53,864 nt of DNA. It comes from Actinomycetota bacterium. GTDB taxonomy: Bacteria; Actinomycetota; Thermoleophilia; Gaiellales; Gaiellaceae. The notes beneath the pieces are model-generated. The model did not search any database and was not told the DNA's origin. It was given only the letters and a program-made list of their open reading frames with translations. Below are positions 39,682 to 47,237 of the stretch, piece after piece (position 1 is the stretch's first letter; each line of letters starts with the position of its first letter). The DNA lies in contig VAYM01000121.1 of assembly GCA_005884945.1 (NCBI GenBank), positions 1 through 53,864 of the forward strand, read 5' to 3'. A program made the position numbers and the translations under genes.

Positions 39682-41058
39682 CTACTCCTTCTGCCGCAAG
39701 ACGGGAAACAGGATCACGTCGCGAATCGCGTCCTTGCCGGCCAGGACCATCGTGAGCCGGTCGATCCCGACGCCGAGACCTCCGGTCGGCGGCATGCCGT
39801 AGGACAACGCCTCGACGTAGTCCGGGTCGCCGGCCTCCGCCGTCTCGTCGCCCGCGGCCCGCTCCTCCTCCTGCATCGAGAAGCGAGCCGCCTGCTCCTC
39901 GCTGTCGTTCAGTTCGCTGAACGCGTTCGAGAACTCCATCCCGCCGACGACCGTCTCGAAGCGCTCGACGAGCGACTCGTCGTCGTCCGTCGTCCGCGCG
40001 AACGGCGACATCTCGATCGGCCAGTCGTACACGATCGTCGGCTGGATCAGCTCAGGCTCGACGAAGACGGAGTACGCGTGGTCGAGCAGCTGCGCCCACG
40101 TGTTGTCGTGCGCGGTGTCGACGCCCTTTTCCTGCAGACGTGCATGCAGCTCGTCGGAGTCTCGCGTCCAGACCCCGTGTGCGTCGAGCGCGTCGGGGAA
40201 GCGGACGCGGTGCCACGGCGGCGCGAGGTCGACGTCGTGGCCGCGAAAGGTCACCTTCGTTCCGCCGATCGTCGCGTGGGCCGCGCGCTCGACGAGGGCT
40301 TCGATTCTTTCCATCGTGTCCCTGTAATCGGCGTATGCCTCGTACCACTCGAGCTGTGTGAACTCCGGCGAGTGTTTGTAGGAATAGCCCTCGTTCCGGA
40401 AGTCCTTGGACAGCTCGTAGACCTTCTCGAGGCCGCCGACGATCAGCCGCTTCAGGTAGAGCTCGTCGGCGATCCGCAGATAGACGTCCTGGTCGAGCAG
40501 GTTCGAGTGGGTGACGAACGGTTCCGCGAAAGCGCCGCCGTAGCGTGGTTGCAGGATCGGCGTCTCGACTTCGACGAAGCCCTCGGCGTCGAGGTGCGCG
40601 CGGGCCTCCGTGACGACACGCGCGCGCAGGATCGCGTCGCGGCGCGACTCCTCGTTCATCAGCAGGTCGAGGTAGCGGCGACGGTAGCGCTGCTCGACGT
40701 CGGTGAGGCCGTGGAACGTGTCCGGGAGCGGCGCCCGGATCTTCGCGAGCAGCTGCAGCTCGCGGACGGCGAGGGACGGCTCGCCGCGCTTCGTCTTCGT
40801 CGCGACGCCCGTCACGCCGACGACGTCGCCGAGGTCGAGGTCGACTCCGCCCAGCTCGTCGGGACGCGCGAGGAGCTGGATGCGGCCGCTGCGGTCGACG
40901 AGGTCGAGGAACATGAGCTTCCCCAGGTCGCGCCGGCCGAGGATCCGGCCCGCGAGCCGGTACTCCGTCGTCCCGGCGCCCCCCGGCTCGAGCCGCTCCG
41001 CCTCTGTGCGGACCGTGCTGACCTCCGCCCGGTCGGGGAAGCGCTTCGGCAGGGACAC
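39682..41058 (-). CDS. lysS: Lysyl-tRNA synthetase, class II
   Basis: 458 aa. N-terminal OB-fold anticodon domain (LAGRILGRRDLGKLMFLDL), then class II motif 1 region (VEVETPILQPRYGGAFAEPF), motif 2 KDFRNEGYSYKHSPEFTQLE, and motif 3 GLGVGIDRLTMVLAGKDAIR. Active-site residues appear complete. Slightly short at the N-terminus compared with E. coli LysS. The GTG start (41056-41058) directly follows the TGA of a 56-codon ORF, and its stop is 2 nt from the Wzz-like gene. Confidence 0.96.
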   Translation of the reverse strand: MSLPKRFPDRAEVSTVRTEAERLEPGGAGTTEYRLAGRILGRRDLGKLMFLDLVDRSGRIQLLARPDELGGVDLDLGDVVGVTGVATKTKRGEPSLAVRELQLLAKIRAPLPDTFHGLTDVEQRYRRRYLDLLMNEESRRDAILRARVVTEARAHLDAEGFVEVETPILQPRYGGAFAEPFVTHSNLLDQDVYLRIADELYLKRLIVGGLEKVYELSKDFRNEGYSYKHSPEFTQLEWYEAYADYRDTMERIEALVERAAHATIGGTKVTFRGHDVDLAPPWHRVRFPDALDAHGVWTRDSDELHARLQEKGVDTAHDNTWAQLLDHAYSVFVEPELIQPTIVYDWPIEMSPFARTTDDDESLVERFETVVGGMEFSNAFSELNDSEEQAARFSMQEEERAAGDETAEAGDPDYVEALSYGMPPTGGLGVGIDRLTMVLAGKDAIRDVILFPVLRQKE

Positions 41059-41229
41059 TCAGCGCTCTTCGGAGTCGTCCGTAGGACGCTCGACCGGAAC
41101 CACCGGCGTGACGCCCGACGTGAGCGGCCCGACAGGCACCGCGGGGGGCTCGTCGCCGGACGGCCGCTCGTACTCGACCTCGACCCCACGAGACTTCCGT
41201 GCGAAGAGCTTCTTCAGGCTCTCGAGCAC
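41059..41229 (-). CDS. Small hypothetical protein abutting lysS
   Basis: 56 aa from a GTG at 41229: basic helix VLESLKKLFARKSRG, then an acidic, Pro/Val-rich tail (GPLTSGVTPVVPVERP, DDSEER). High third-position GC fits real coding. The TGA is followed immediately by the lysS GTG, implying coupling. The ribosome-binding site is weak. I do not recognise a family. Confidence 0.55.
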   Translation of the reverse strand: MLESLKKLFARKSRGVEVEYERPSGDEPPAVPVGPLTSGVTPVVPVERPTDDSEER

Positions 41230-41262
41230 GCGCCGAGCCTACCGCTTCGCGCGGCTAGCGAG

Positions 41263-41942
41263 CTAGGCGCGCTCTCCCTTGCGAAACGAAAAATTCGCAG
41301 TGCACGGCAACGCTCGGCGGAGCGGCGGCAGGGCGGTCAGTGTCGCGTAGTACAGCGTCTCGACTGAGCCACGTCTTCGGAACGTCGGGTAGAACGAGAC
41401 CTCGGCGGAAAGCCCAACTTCCCTTCCGAGTTCGATGAGACGAGAGTAGACCAGGACGTCCTCCGGCACTTCTGGCCGCTTGTGAGTCACGCGCCAGCTT
41501 GCGGCGCGATGCAGGTAAGCCGGGCACGCGGGCTCGTAGAAGTAGTGAGCGACGCCGCCGGCCCGAAGCACCCGGTGGATCTCGGCGAGCGTCCGACGGT
41601 GCGTGCCGAAGTGGTGAGCAGCGGCGAAGCAGAACACGACGTCGACGGAAGCATCGGGCTCGGGAAGGTCGTCGCTCGGCGCGGCCCTGACCGAATCGAT
41701 CCGAGGCTCTTCACGAGGCACGAAGCCCATCCCTGCCCGGCGCCAAGCTCGAGGACGCGCGCGGCGCGTTCGAAGTCCGCGCGGTGCAGATCCAAGATCT
41801 CGAGGAAGATCGCTGCTTCTTCGGCTTTGTTGACGAGATTGCGGACGGAGCTCGACTCTGGACGCTCGTCTTCCGACGTCCTCCAGAATTCATCCTCGAT
41901 CTCGCGGCGCCGCGCGACGTCGTCTTCCACAGCCTTGCGCAA
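41263..41942 (-). pseudogene. Class I SAM-dependent methyltransferase, frameshifted with internal loss
   Basis: The 5' part (from TTG 41942 or GTG 41930: VEDDVARRREIEDEFW, ILDLHRADFERAARVLELGA, GQGWASCLVK) holds SAM motif I. At about 41715-41725 the frame shifts and the rest (RIDSVRAAPSDDLPEPDASV, DVVFCFAAAHHFGTHRR, VLRAGGVAHYFYEPACP, ALPCTANFSF) is in another frame to the stop at 41263. About 25 residues expected between the glycine loop and IDSVRA (beta 2 with the ribose-binding acidic residue) are missing. Both halves look otherwise undamaged. It lies between greA and the small ORF before lysS, all on one strand. Confidence 0.8.
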
Positions 41943-41952
41943 CTCTCCGCGG

Positions 41953-42426
41953 TTACGCCGCCTTGATCTCCAGGATCTTGAACTTCAACGTGCCGCGCGG
42001 TGCGGAGACCTCGACGGTCTCGCCCTTCTTCTTGCCGATGATCGCCTTGCCGACCGGCGACTCGTTCGACAGCTTGTTCTCCGCAGGATTCGCCTCGGCC
42101 GAGCCGACGATGTCGTACTCGAACGTTTTCTTCGCGTCGACGTCGCGGAGCTTCACGTGCGAGCCGACCGAGACCACGTCCTTGGGGACGCTCTTCTTGT
42201 CGATCACGCGGGCGTCGCGCAACCGCTCCTCGAGGGTCGCGATCCGGTGCTCGAGGAGCATCTGCTCGTTCTTCGCGTCGTCGTACTCGGCGTTCTCGGC
42301 GATGTCGCCGAACTCGCGTGCGATCCGGATGCGCTCGGCGACTTCGCGACGCTTCGTCGTCGAGAGCTCCTCGATCTCGTGCTTCAGCTTCTCGAAGCCC
42401 TCGGGCGTGAGAATGACTTCCTTCAC
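41953..42426 (-). CDS. greA: Transcription elongation factor GreA
   Basis: 157 aa, the usual length. N-terminal coiled coil (LTPEGFEKLKHEIEEL) with the acidic tip FGDIAENAEYDDAKNEQ, which stimulates RNA cleavage by RNA polymerase in the secondary channel, and a C-terminal FKBP-like domain (VSVGSHVKLRD, ESPVGKAIIGKKKGETVEV). GTG at 42426. A good promoter and a terminator-like hairpin precede it, suggesting leader attenuation. Confidence 0.95.
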   Translation of the reverse strand: MKEVILTPEGFEKLKHEIEELSTTKRREVAERIRIAREFGDIAENAEYDDAKNEQMLLEHRIATLEERLRDARVIDKKSVPKDVVSVGSHVKLRDVDAKKTFEYDIVGSAEANPAENKLSNESPVGKAIIGKKKGETVEVSAPRGTLKFKILEIKAA

Positions 42427-42447
42427 CGCTGGACACCCCTTCTTACG

Positions 42448-42472
42448 AAAAAACGCGGCGCTCCAGGCGCCG
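42448..42472 (-). terminator. Intrinsic-terminator-like hairpin in the greA leader
   Basis: On the - strand CGGCGC-CTGGA-GCGCCG (42472 to 42456) followed by CG and TTTTTT (42453-42448). It lies between the predicted transcription start (about 42478) and the GTG at 42426, so it would end transcription early and release an RNA of about 30 nt. Comparable early termination in the greA leader is known in E. coli (GraL). Confidence 0.55.
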
Positions 42473-42484
42473 TCGCGGGCGCGA

Positions 42485-42513
42485 ATAGTAGCTCGGCCGG
42501 GCGGGGTCGTCAA
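42485..42513 (-). promoter_or_regulatory. Sigma-70-type promoter of greA
   Basis: On the - strand TTGACG (complement of 42508-42513), 17 nt, TACTAT (complement of 42485-42490). Located in the 117-nt divergent gap with dusB. Confidence 0.6.
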
Positions 42514-42543
42514 CAGCCGTCCGGGGGTACCATTTCGGCCCCT

Positions 42544-43608
42544 ATGCAGGTGAATCTGCGCGAATCCTGGTGGATCCGGGACGTCGAGATCCCGACCCGG
42601 CTCGTCCTGGCGCCGATGGCCGGGGTGAGCGTCCAGGCCTTTCGGCGCCAGGGTCGGCGCTACGGGGCCGGTCTCGTCTGCTCGGAGATGGTCTCCTGCG
42701 CCGGGCTCGAGCACCGGAACGAGCGGACCCTCGGGTATCTCCGCGTCGGGGCCGACGAGCATCCGCTGGCGATCCAGATCTTCGGGGCCGAACCGGCCGT
42801 GATGGCCGAGGCCGCCCGGATGGTCGAGGCGGCGGGCGCCGACCTCGTCGACGTCAACTTCGGCTGTCCCGTCCGGAAGGTGACGAAGACCGGGGCCGGC
42901 GCGACGCTGCTCGACGACCCGGACCGCGCGTGCCGGATCGTCGAGGCGATGGCCGAGGCCGTGATCGTGCCGGTTTCGGTGAAGATGCGGCGCGGGCTCG
43001 AGAACGGGTCGCGCACCTGCCTCGACGTGGGTCCTCGGCTCGTCGAAGCGGGCGCCTCGACGCTGACGCTGCACCCTCGCTCCGCGAAGCAGATGTACAC
43101 GGGCGAGGCCGACCACGCGCTCACGGCCGAGCTCGTCTCGCTCGTCGACGTCCCGGTCGTTGCGTCCGGCGACATCACGTCGCGCGCACGTGCGCAGGCG
43201 GTGCTCGCCACGACCGGTGCGGCGGCCGTGATGGTGGGGCGCGGCGCGCAAGGCAATCCCTGGACGCTGCGCGAGATCGTCGACGGCGACTCGGCCGAGC
43301 CGACGCGGGAGGAGGTGGCGGCGGAGCTGATCCTGTTCATCCGCGAGACGGTGCGGGAGCTCGGACAGCGGCGCGCATCGGGATTCCTGAAGAAGTTCTA
43401 CGGTTGGTATCTCGGTCGCGGGCGATTCCCTCGCCCGTTCAAACAGGAGCTCGTGCAGCTCGAGAGCGCAGACGAGGTCGTGAGGCGTCTCTTCGCCGCA
43501 GCGCCGGGCGCGGCCGAGATCGTCGAACGGCTGGAGGCCGAGCTTCCGGATCCCGCCGACGAGATCCTGCTCGACCAGATGCCGATCTCCATCTACGGCG
43601 GCGGGTAA
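42544..43608 (+). CDS. dusB: tRNA-dihydrouridine synthase
   Basis: 354 aa FMN enzyme reducing uridines in the tRNA D-loop. TIM-barrel motifs: LAPMAGVSVQAFRR, QIFGAEP, the catalytic cysteine in VNFGCPVRKVTKTGAGA, VSVKMRRG, LHPRSAKQMYTG and VASGDI...MVGRGAQGNPW, followed by the helical C-terminal domain. ATG at 42544. Divergent from greA. A TACCAT at 42528 may be a -10 element giving a near-leaderless mRNA, but no -35 is clear. Confidence 0.94.
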   Translation: MQVNLRESWWIRDVEIPTRLVLAPMAGVSVQAFRRQGRRYGAGLVCSEMVSCAGLEHRNERTLGYLRVGADEHPLAIQIFGAEPAVMAEAARMVEAAGADLVDVNFGCPVRKVTKTGAGATLLDDPDRACRIVEAMAEAVIVPVSVKMRRGLENGSRTCLDVGPRLVEAGASTLTLHPRSAKQMYTGEADHALTAELVSLVDVPVVASGDITSRARAQAVLATTGAAAVMVGRGAQGNPWTLREIVDGDSAEPTREEVAAELILFIRETVRELGQRRASGFLKKFYGWYLGRGRFPRPFKQELVQLESADEVVRRLFAAAPGAAEIVERLEAELPDPADEILLDQMPISIYGGG

Positions 43609-43648
43609 GCAAGGGTTTGCGCCCCGCGCCGCCGGGGAGGACGCACGC

Positions 43649-43933
43649 ATGGCGGATCGCAAACAAGCGAGAGAGGCGCTGGCCGAGGATCTCCGCGCGC
43701 TCGCCGACGATCTGAAGGCGCTCGTCGAGGATCCGAAGAAGCGCGCACGCAAGGAACAGCAGTGGCGGCTTCTCTACGGGGTCATCGCGCTCGGTGCGAC
43801 CGTCGCCTCGCGGCGGTTCGCGACGCGTACGTGGGAGATCCTCACGGGGGAGCGGCCGCCGACGAAGGGCGGCCAGCCTCCGCGTGCTCCGCAGACGCCG
43901 CAGCGCGAGCCCGCGGCGACGTCGTCTAGCTAG
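43649..43933 (+). CDS. Small membrane-associated hypothetical protein (DUF4235-like)
   Basis: 94 aa: an N-terminal charged helix (REALAEDLRALADDLKALVE), a mildly hydrophobic segment (LLYGVIALGATVASRRFATR), then WEILTGERPPTKGG and a Pro/Gln tail. The WExxTGxxPPT stretch resembles DUF4235 proteins of actinobacteria. ATG with GGGGAGG 8 nt upstream. It shares CTAG (43930-43933) with the convergent gene. Confidence 0.7.
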   Translation: MADRKQAREALAEDLRALADDLKALVEDPKKRARKEQQWRLLYGVIALGATVASRRFATRTWEILTGERPPTKGGQPPRAPQTPQREPAATSSS

Positions 43934-44508
43934 TCGTGCTTGCCGCCCCCGGGCGGCCCGTCGTGATCGTGGTTCTTGTCGCCGTGGCCCCAGCCCGGCT
44001 TCGAGCTGTCCGAGCTGTCACCCGAGTCGGTCGGCGGCTGTGACGACGGCGGTGGCGGTTGCTGGCTGGCGGTGACGGGCGGCGAAGCCGTGGGCGGAGG
44101 CTGCGACGTCGTCGGAGGCGGTGGCTGGCTCGGCTTCGGCGGAGGCGTCGGCGCCGGGCTCGGCTTCGGCGCAGGGCTCGACGACGGCGAAGGAGTCGCC
44201 GGCCGCGACGGCGGAGCGACGTGGGTCGCCGGCGCGGGCGCCGCAACGCGCGGGGTCGTTCGCGTGCGAGGACGCGCCGCCACTGGATGCGTTGCGTGCC
44301 CGGTCGCGGCCGGCGCCGAGGACGCCGGATCGTGAGGCGCGGCGATCACGTGCACCTGGGGCGGCGCCGACGGCGCGAGGCGGATGATCGTCGTGCCGGC
44401 GGGCGCCTCGAGGGCGGCACGCCAGAGGTAGCCGGAGGTCGTCGCAGCTGCGACGAGCGCAGCCAGGCGGACGGCGTTTCCCGAGACGCGCACGCTCTGA
44501 GTATTCAC
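43930..44508 (-). CDS. Proline-rich hypothetical exported/membrane-anchored protein
   Basis: 192 aa. N-terminal weak hydrophobic segment (AVRLAALVAAATTSGYLW), a short folded-looking part (APAGTTIIRLAPSAPPQVHV), then a long Pro/Ser/Thr/Ala-rich tail and an acidic His/Gly end (GHGDKNHDHDGPPGGGK). It resembles cell-wall-spanning stalks. No catalytic domain recognised. GTG start at 44508 without a clear Shine-Dalgarno. Confidence 0.6.
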   Translation of the reverse strand: MNTQSVRVSGNAVRLAALVAAATTSGYLWRAALEAPAGTTIIRLAPSAPPQVHVIAAPHDPASSAPAATGHATHPVAARPRTRTTPRVAAPAPATHVAPPSRPATPSPSSSPAPKPSPAPTPPPKPSQPPPPTTSQPPPTASPPVTASQQPPPPSSQPPTDSGDSSDSSKPGWGHGDKNHDHDGPPGGGKHD

Positions 44509-44529
44509 GCCGCGTCTGACAGCACAAGG

Positions 44530-45537
44530 TCAGGCGGCCGTGCCCTCCACCGTGACCCGGTTTCTGCCTTCGCTCTTGGCCCGGTAGAGAGCGACGTCCG
44601 CCCGCCGCAGGAGCTCGTCCCCGGTCTGGCCGCTCGCGAACTGCGCGACCCCGAAGCTGGCCGTCACCGGCCCGCCCTGATCCGGCGTCGCCCGCAGCGA
44701 CCGCAGCGAGCGGCGAACCCGTTCCGCGACCGCCACCGCCCCGGCCGCGTCCGTTCCGGGCAGCAGGATCGCGAACTCCTCGCCGCCGATGCGTCCGGGA
44801 ACGTCGACGTCCCGCAAGTGCGCGCGAACGAGGTCGGCGAACTGGCGCAGGACCTCGTCGCCGGTCTGGTGACCGAACCGGTCGTTCACCAGCTTGAAGT
44901 GGTCGAGGTCACCGAGGACGACCGACAGCGGGGAGCGGAACGTGTCCGCGCGGACGATCTCGCTGTCGAGTGCTTCGATGAAGCGACGGCGGTTCACGAG
45001 ACCGGTGAGGTCGTCTGTCGTCGCCTGCCGTTGCACGAGGTGGTGGAGCCTCGCGTTCTCGAGCGCGATCCCGGCTTGCGACGCGAGCCATTCCGCGGTG
45101 TGCCGCGTGCCCTCGCTGAACCCTCCTTCAGGTGCGTACAACGCGAGCGTCGTGTCGCCCTCGTCGTCCTTGGCGAGCTCGAGCACGATGCTCGGCGGCC
45201 CTGCGTTGAGCTCACCGATCCAACTGACCTCTTCGCTTCCCTCGAGCACGCGACCGCCGCGCGCGCCCGTCGCCTCGATCATCACCTCGAGGATCACGGG
45301 CAGGAGAGCGCGCGGATTGTGCGTCGCGGCGAGCGCATCGCCGACGAGCGCGAGCGCCTCGCCCGGATTCGCGCTGACGCCGTCACGCCGTTCGCGGCGG
45401 TCGTGCAGTCGGCGGCCCGGGATCGGCCGAGAAGAAGAGCGCAGCGCACTCACGAGCAGCGTGATCGTGACCACCGTCGCGCCCGACGCGAGCCCGACGA
45501 GCCACCATCTGTCCGCCGCAAGGACCATGAGCTGCAT
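44530..45537 (-). CDS. GAF-GGDEF diguanylate cyclase
   Basis: 335 aa. One N-terminal membrane helix (WLVGLASGATVVTITLLVSA), a GAF-like domain (about 55-165), and a GGDEF domain: DDLTGLVNRRRFIEAL, VVLGDLDHFKLVND, catalytic GGEEF in GRIGGEEFAILLPG. The product-inhibition I-site RxxD (RDVD) sits five residues before GGEEF. All catalytic parts are intact, so it should make c-di-GMP. ATG 3 nt after the coaX stop, so co-transcribed. c-di-GMP often controls exopolysaccharide output. Confidence 0.9.
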   Translation of the reverse strand: MQLMVLAADRWWLVGLASGATVVTITLLVSALRSSSRPIPGRRLHDRRERRDGVSANPGEALALVGDALAATHNPRALLPVILEVMIEATGARGGRVLEGSEEVSWIGELNAGPPSIVLELAKDDEGDTTLALYAPEGGFSEGTRHTAEWLASQAGIALENARLHHLVQRQATTDDLTGLVNRRRFIEALDSEIVRADTFRSPLSVVLGDLDHFKLVNDRFGHQTGDEVLRQFADLVRAHLRDVDVPGRIGGEEFAILLPGTDAAGAVAVAERVRRSLRSLRATPDQGGPVTASFGVAQFASGQTGDELLRRADVALYRAKSEGRNRVTVEGTAA

Positions 45538-45540
45538 TCT

Positions 45541-46290
45541 TCAGCGATTGCGCTCCCAGACGATGCGCAGCCCTTCCAGCGTGAGGAAGGGATCGATGGT
45601 CTGGATCGTCCGCGAGTGCGGCGCGATGAGCTCGGCGAGGCCGCCCGTTCCGACCACACGTGCCTCGACGCCGAGCTCGCCGCGAATGCTGTCGATGATC
45701 CCGTCCACCTGCCCCGCGAATCCATAGACGAGACCGGACTGCAATGCGGCGACGGTGTTCTTCGCGATCACGGTCTCCGGCTCGACGAAGTCGACCTTCC
45801 GCAGACGGGCCGCGCGCCGAAACAGCGCGTCCATCGAGACCTCGACGCCGGGCGCGAGCACGCCGCCGACGTACTCCGCGTTCGGGGACACGACGTCGAA
45901 GTTCGTCGAGGTCCCGAAGTCGACGACGACGCACGGTGCACCGTGACGTTCGGCCGCTGCAACGGCGTTGGCGATCCGGTCCGGCCCGACGTCCCGCGGA
46001 TCGTCGTACAGGATCGGGATCCCGGTTCTTACTCCCGGTCCGAGCTCGAGGTACTCGGCATCGACGTAACGCTCGGTAAATTCCGCGTACGACCGCGAGA
46101 GCTGCGGGACGGTCGACGCGATGCAGATGCCGGTGACCGTGCCGAGGTCGAGGAAGCTCTTGTACAGCGCTCCGAGCTCGTCGCCGGAGCGATGCGCCTC
46201 GGTCGCGACGCGCCAGTGGTCCTTCAACCCGTCCGCCTCGTACGTGCCCAACACCGTCTGCGTGTTGCCAACATCAATGGCGAGGAGCAT
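45541..46290 (-). CDS. coaX: Type III pantothenate kinase
   Basis: About 249 aa, first step of coenzyme A synthesis. ASKHA-fold motifs: MLLAIDVGNTQTVLG (phosphate 1), GPDRIANAVAAAERHG (phosphate 2), VVDFGTSTNFDVV, GGVLAPGVEVSMDALFRRAA and VVGTGGLAELI. The ATG at 46290 gives the classical N-terminus; in-frame ATGs up to four codons upstream are possible. Confidence 0.95.
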   Translation of the reverse strand: MLLAIDVGNTQTVLGTYEADGLKDHWRVATEAHRSGDELGALYKSFLDLGTVTGICIASTVPQLSRSYAEFTERYVDAEYLELGPGVRTGIPILYDDPRDVGPDRIANAVAAAERHGAPCVVVDFGTSTNFDVVSPNAEYVGGVLAPGVEVSMDALFRRAARLRKVDFVEPETVIAKNTVAALQSGLVYGFAGQVDGIIDSIRGELGVEARVVGTGGLAELIAPHSRTIQTIDPFLTLEGLRIVWERNR

Positions 46291-46370
46291 CTCGTCCATC
46301 ATCTCCAAACACTCGCCGTCGCGTCTTTGAGTCGTCATCGCACCGGCGAAGCCGATGCCGGACTCAAAAG

Positions 46371-46736
46371 CTACAAGTCGTCGTCGGAGCTAAGGCTCTC
46401 GCCGATCTTTTCGGCGAGCGCCTCCGCGGTCAGACGCTGTTCCTCGCCCTCGGCCCGCAGCTCCTCGACGGTGACGTCGCCCGACGTCCAGGCCTCGGCG
46501 CGCGGAATGATCCGCGTCGGACGGTTCTTGTCCCAGACCCAGACGTCCTCCATCTTCAGGTGGAAGAACGGGTACGACGGCTGCGACACCTGCGACAGCT
46601 CGAGCCGGTTGCACAGGTAGGTGGCGTCCTGGGTGAGGACGCAGTAGCGGAACATGCCGAAGACGGCCGTGTACTCCCTCTTGAGGCGAAGCTCGAGCTC
46701 CGCCTCGAACTCGTCGAGCTCGTCGAGGTGGCTCAT
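46371..46736 (-). CDS. DUF2469 family protein
   Basis: 121 aa: MSHLDELDEFEAELELRLKR, GMFRYCVLTQDATYLCNRLE, and the diagnostic FHLKMEDVWVWDKNRPTRII. This family is confined mostly to actinobacteria and is uncharacterised. ATG at 46736 overlaps the folK stop as ATGA, so it is coupled to folate genes. Confidence 0.88.
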   Translation of the reverse strand: MSHLDELDEFEAELELRLKREYTAVFGMFRYCVLTQDATYLCNRLELSQVSQPSYPFFHLKMEDVWVWDKNRPTRIIPRAEAWTSGDVTVEELRAEGEEQRLTAEALAEKIGESLSSDDDL

Positions 46737-47203
46737 GCCCCCGAGTCTAGCTTCGCGAGGAGTGCCTCCAGCGGTCCCTGCGAGGGCGCTTCCAGAGCGG
46801 GATCGAGCTCCACGAGGGGCTCGAGGACGAACCGTCTCTCGGCCAGCCGCGGATGGGGGACCCGCAGCCCCGGCTCGTCGATCTCCGCGTCGCCGTAGAG
46901 GAGGAGATCGAGGTCGAGCGTGCGGGGGCCGCCTGGAGGAGCGCCGGCACGGTCGCGCCCCAGCGAGCGCTCGATCTCGAGCAGCGCCCCGAGGAGCTGC
47001 CTCGGCGGCAGGGCCGTGTCCAGCTCGACGGCGCCGTTCAGGAAACGGGGCTGGTCGACGATCCCGACGGGTGCGGTGTCGCGACAGCTCGAGACGGCCA
47101 CGACCGCGGTTTCGGGAAGCTCGCCGAGATGCTCGACCGCGCGCTCGAGCGTCCGCTCGCGGTCGCCGAGATTCGAGCCGAGGCCGACAAATGCCCGCGC
47201 CAT
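46733..47203 (-). CDS. folK: 2-amino-4-hydroxy-6-hydroxymethyldihydropteridine pyrophosphokinase
   Basis: 156 aa HPPK of folate synthesis: FVGLGSNLGDRERTLERAV, QPRFLNGAVELDT, LLEIERSLGRDR, the signature RTLDLDLLLYGD and VPHPRLAERRFVLEPL. All substrate-binding motifs are present. folB and folP lie 1.5-2.7 kb upstream on the same strand, separated by a subtilase gene on the other strand. Confidence 0.94.
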   Translation of the reverse strand: MARAFVGLGSNLGDRERTLERAVEHLGELPETAVVAVSSCRDTAPVGIVDQPRFLNGAVELDTALPPRQLLGALLEIERSLGRDRAGAPPGGPRTLDLDLLLYGDAEIDEPGLRVPHPRLAERRFVLEPLVELDPALEAPSQGPLEALLAKLDSGA

Positions 47204-47237
47204 CGCTGCCAGGGTAGTCGGAGTACAGTTCACTGCC

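Noticed and set aside
41482-42543. Upstream extension of dusB by about 350 codons
   Set aside because: It runs antisense through greA and the methyltransferase; the ATG at 42544 matches the family start.
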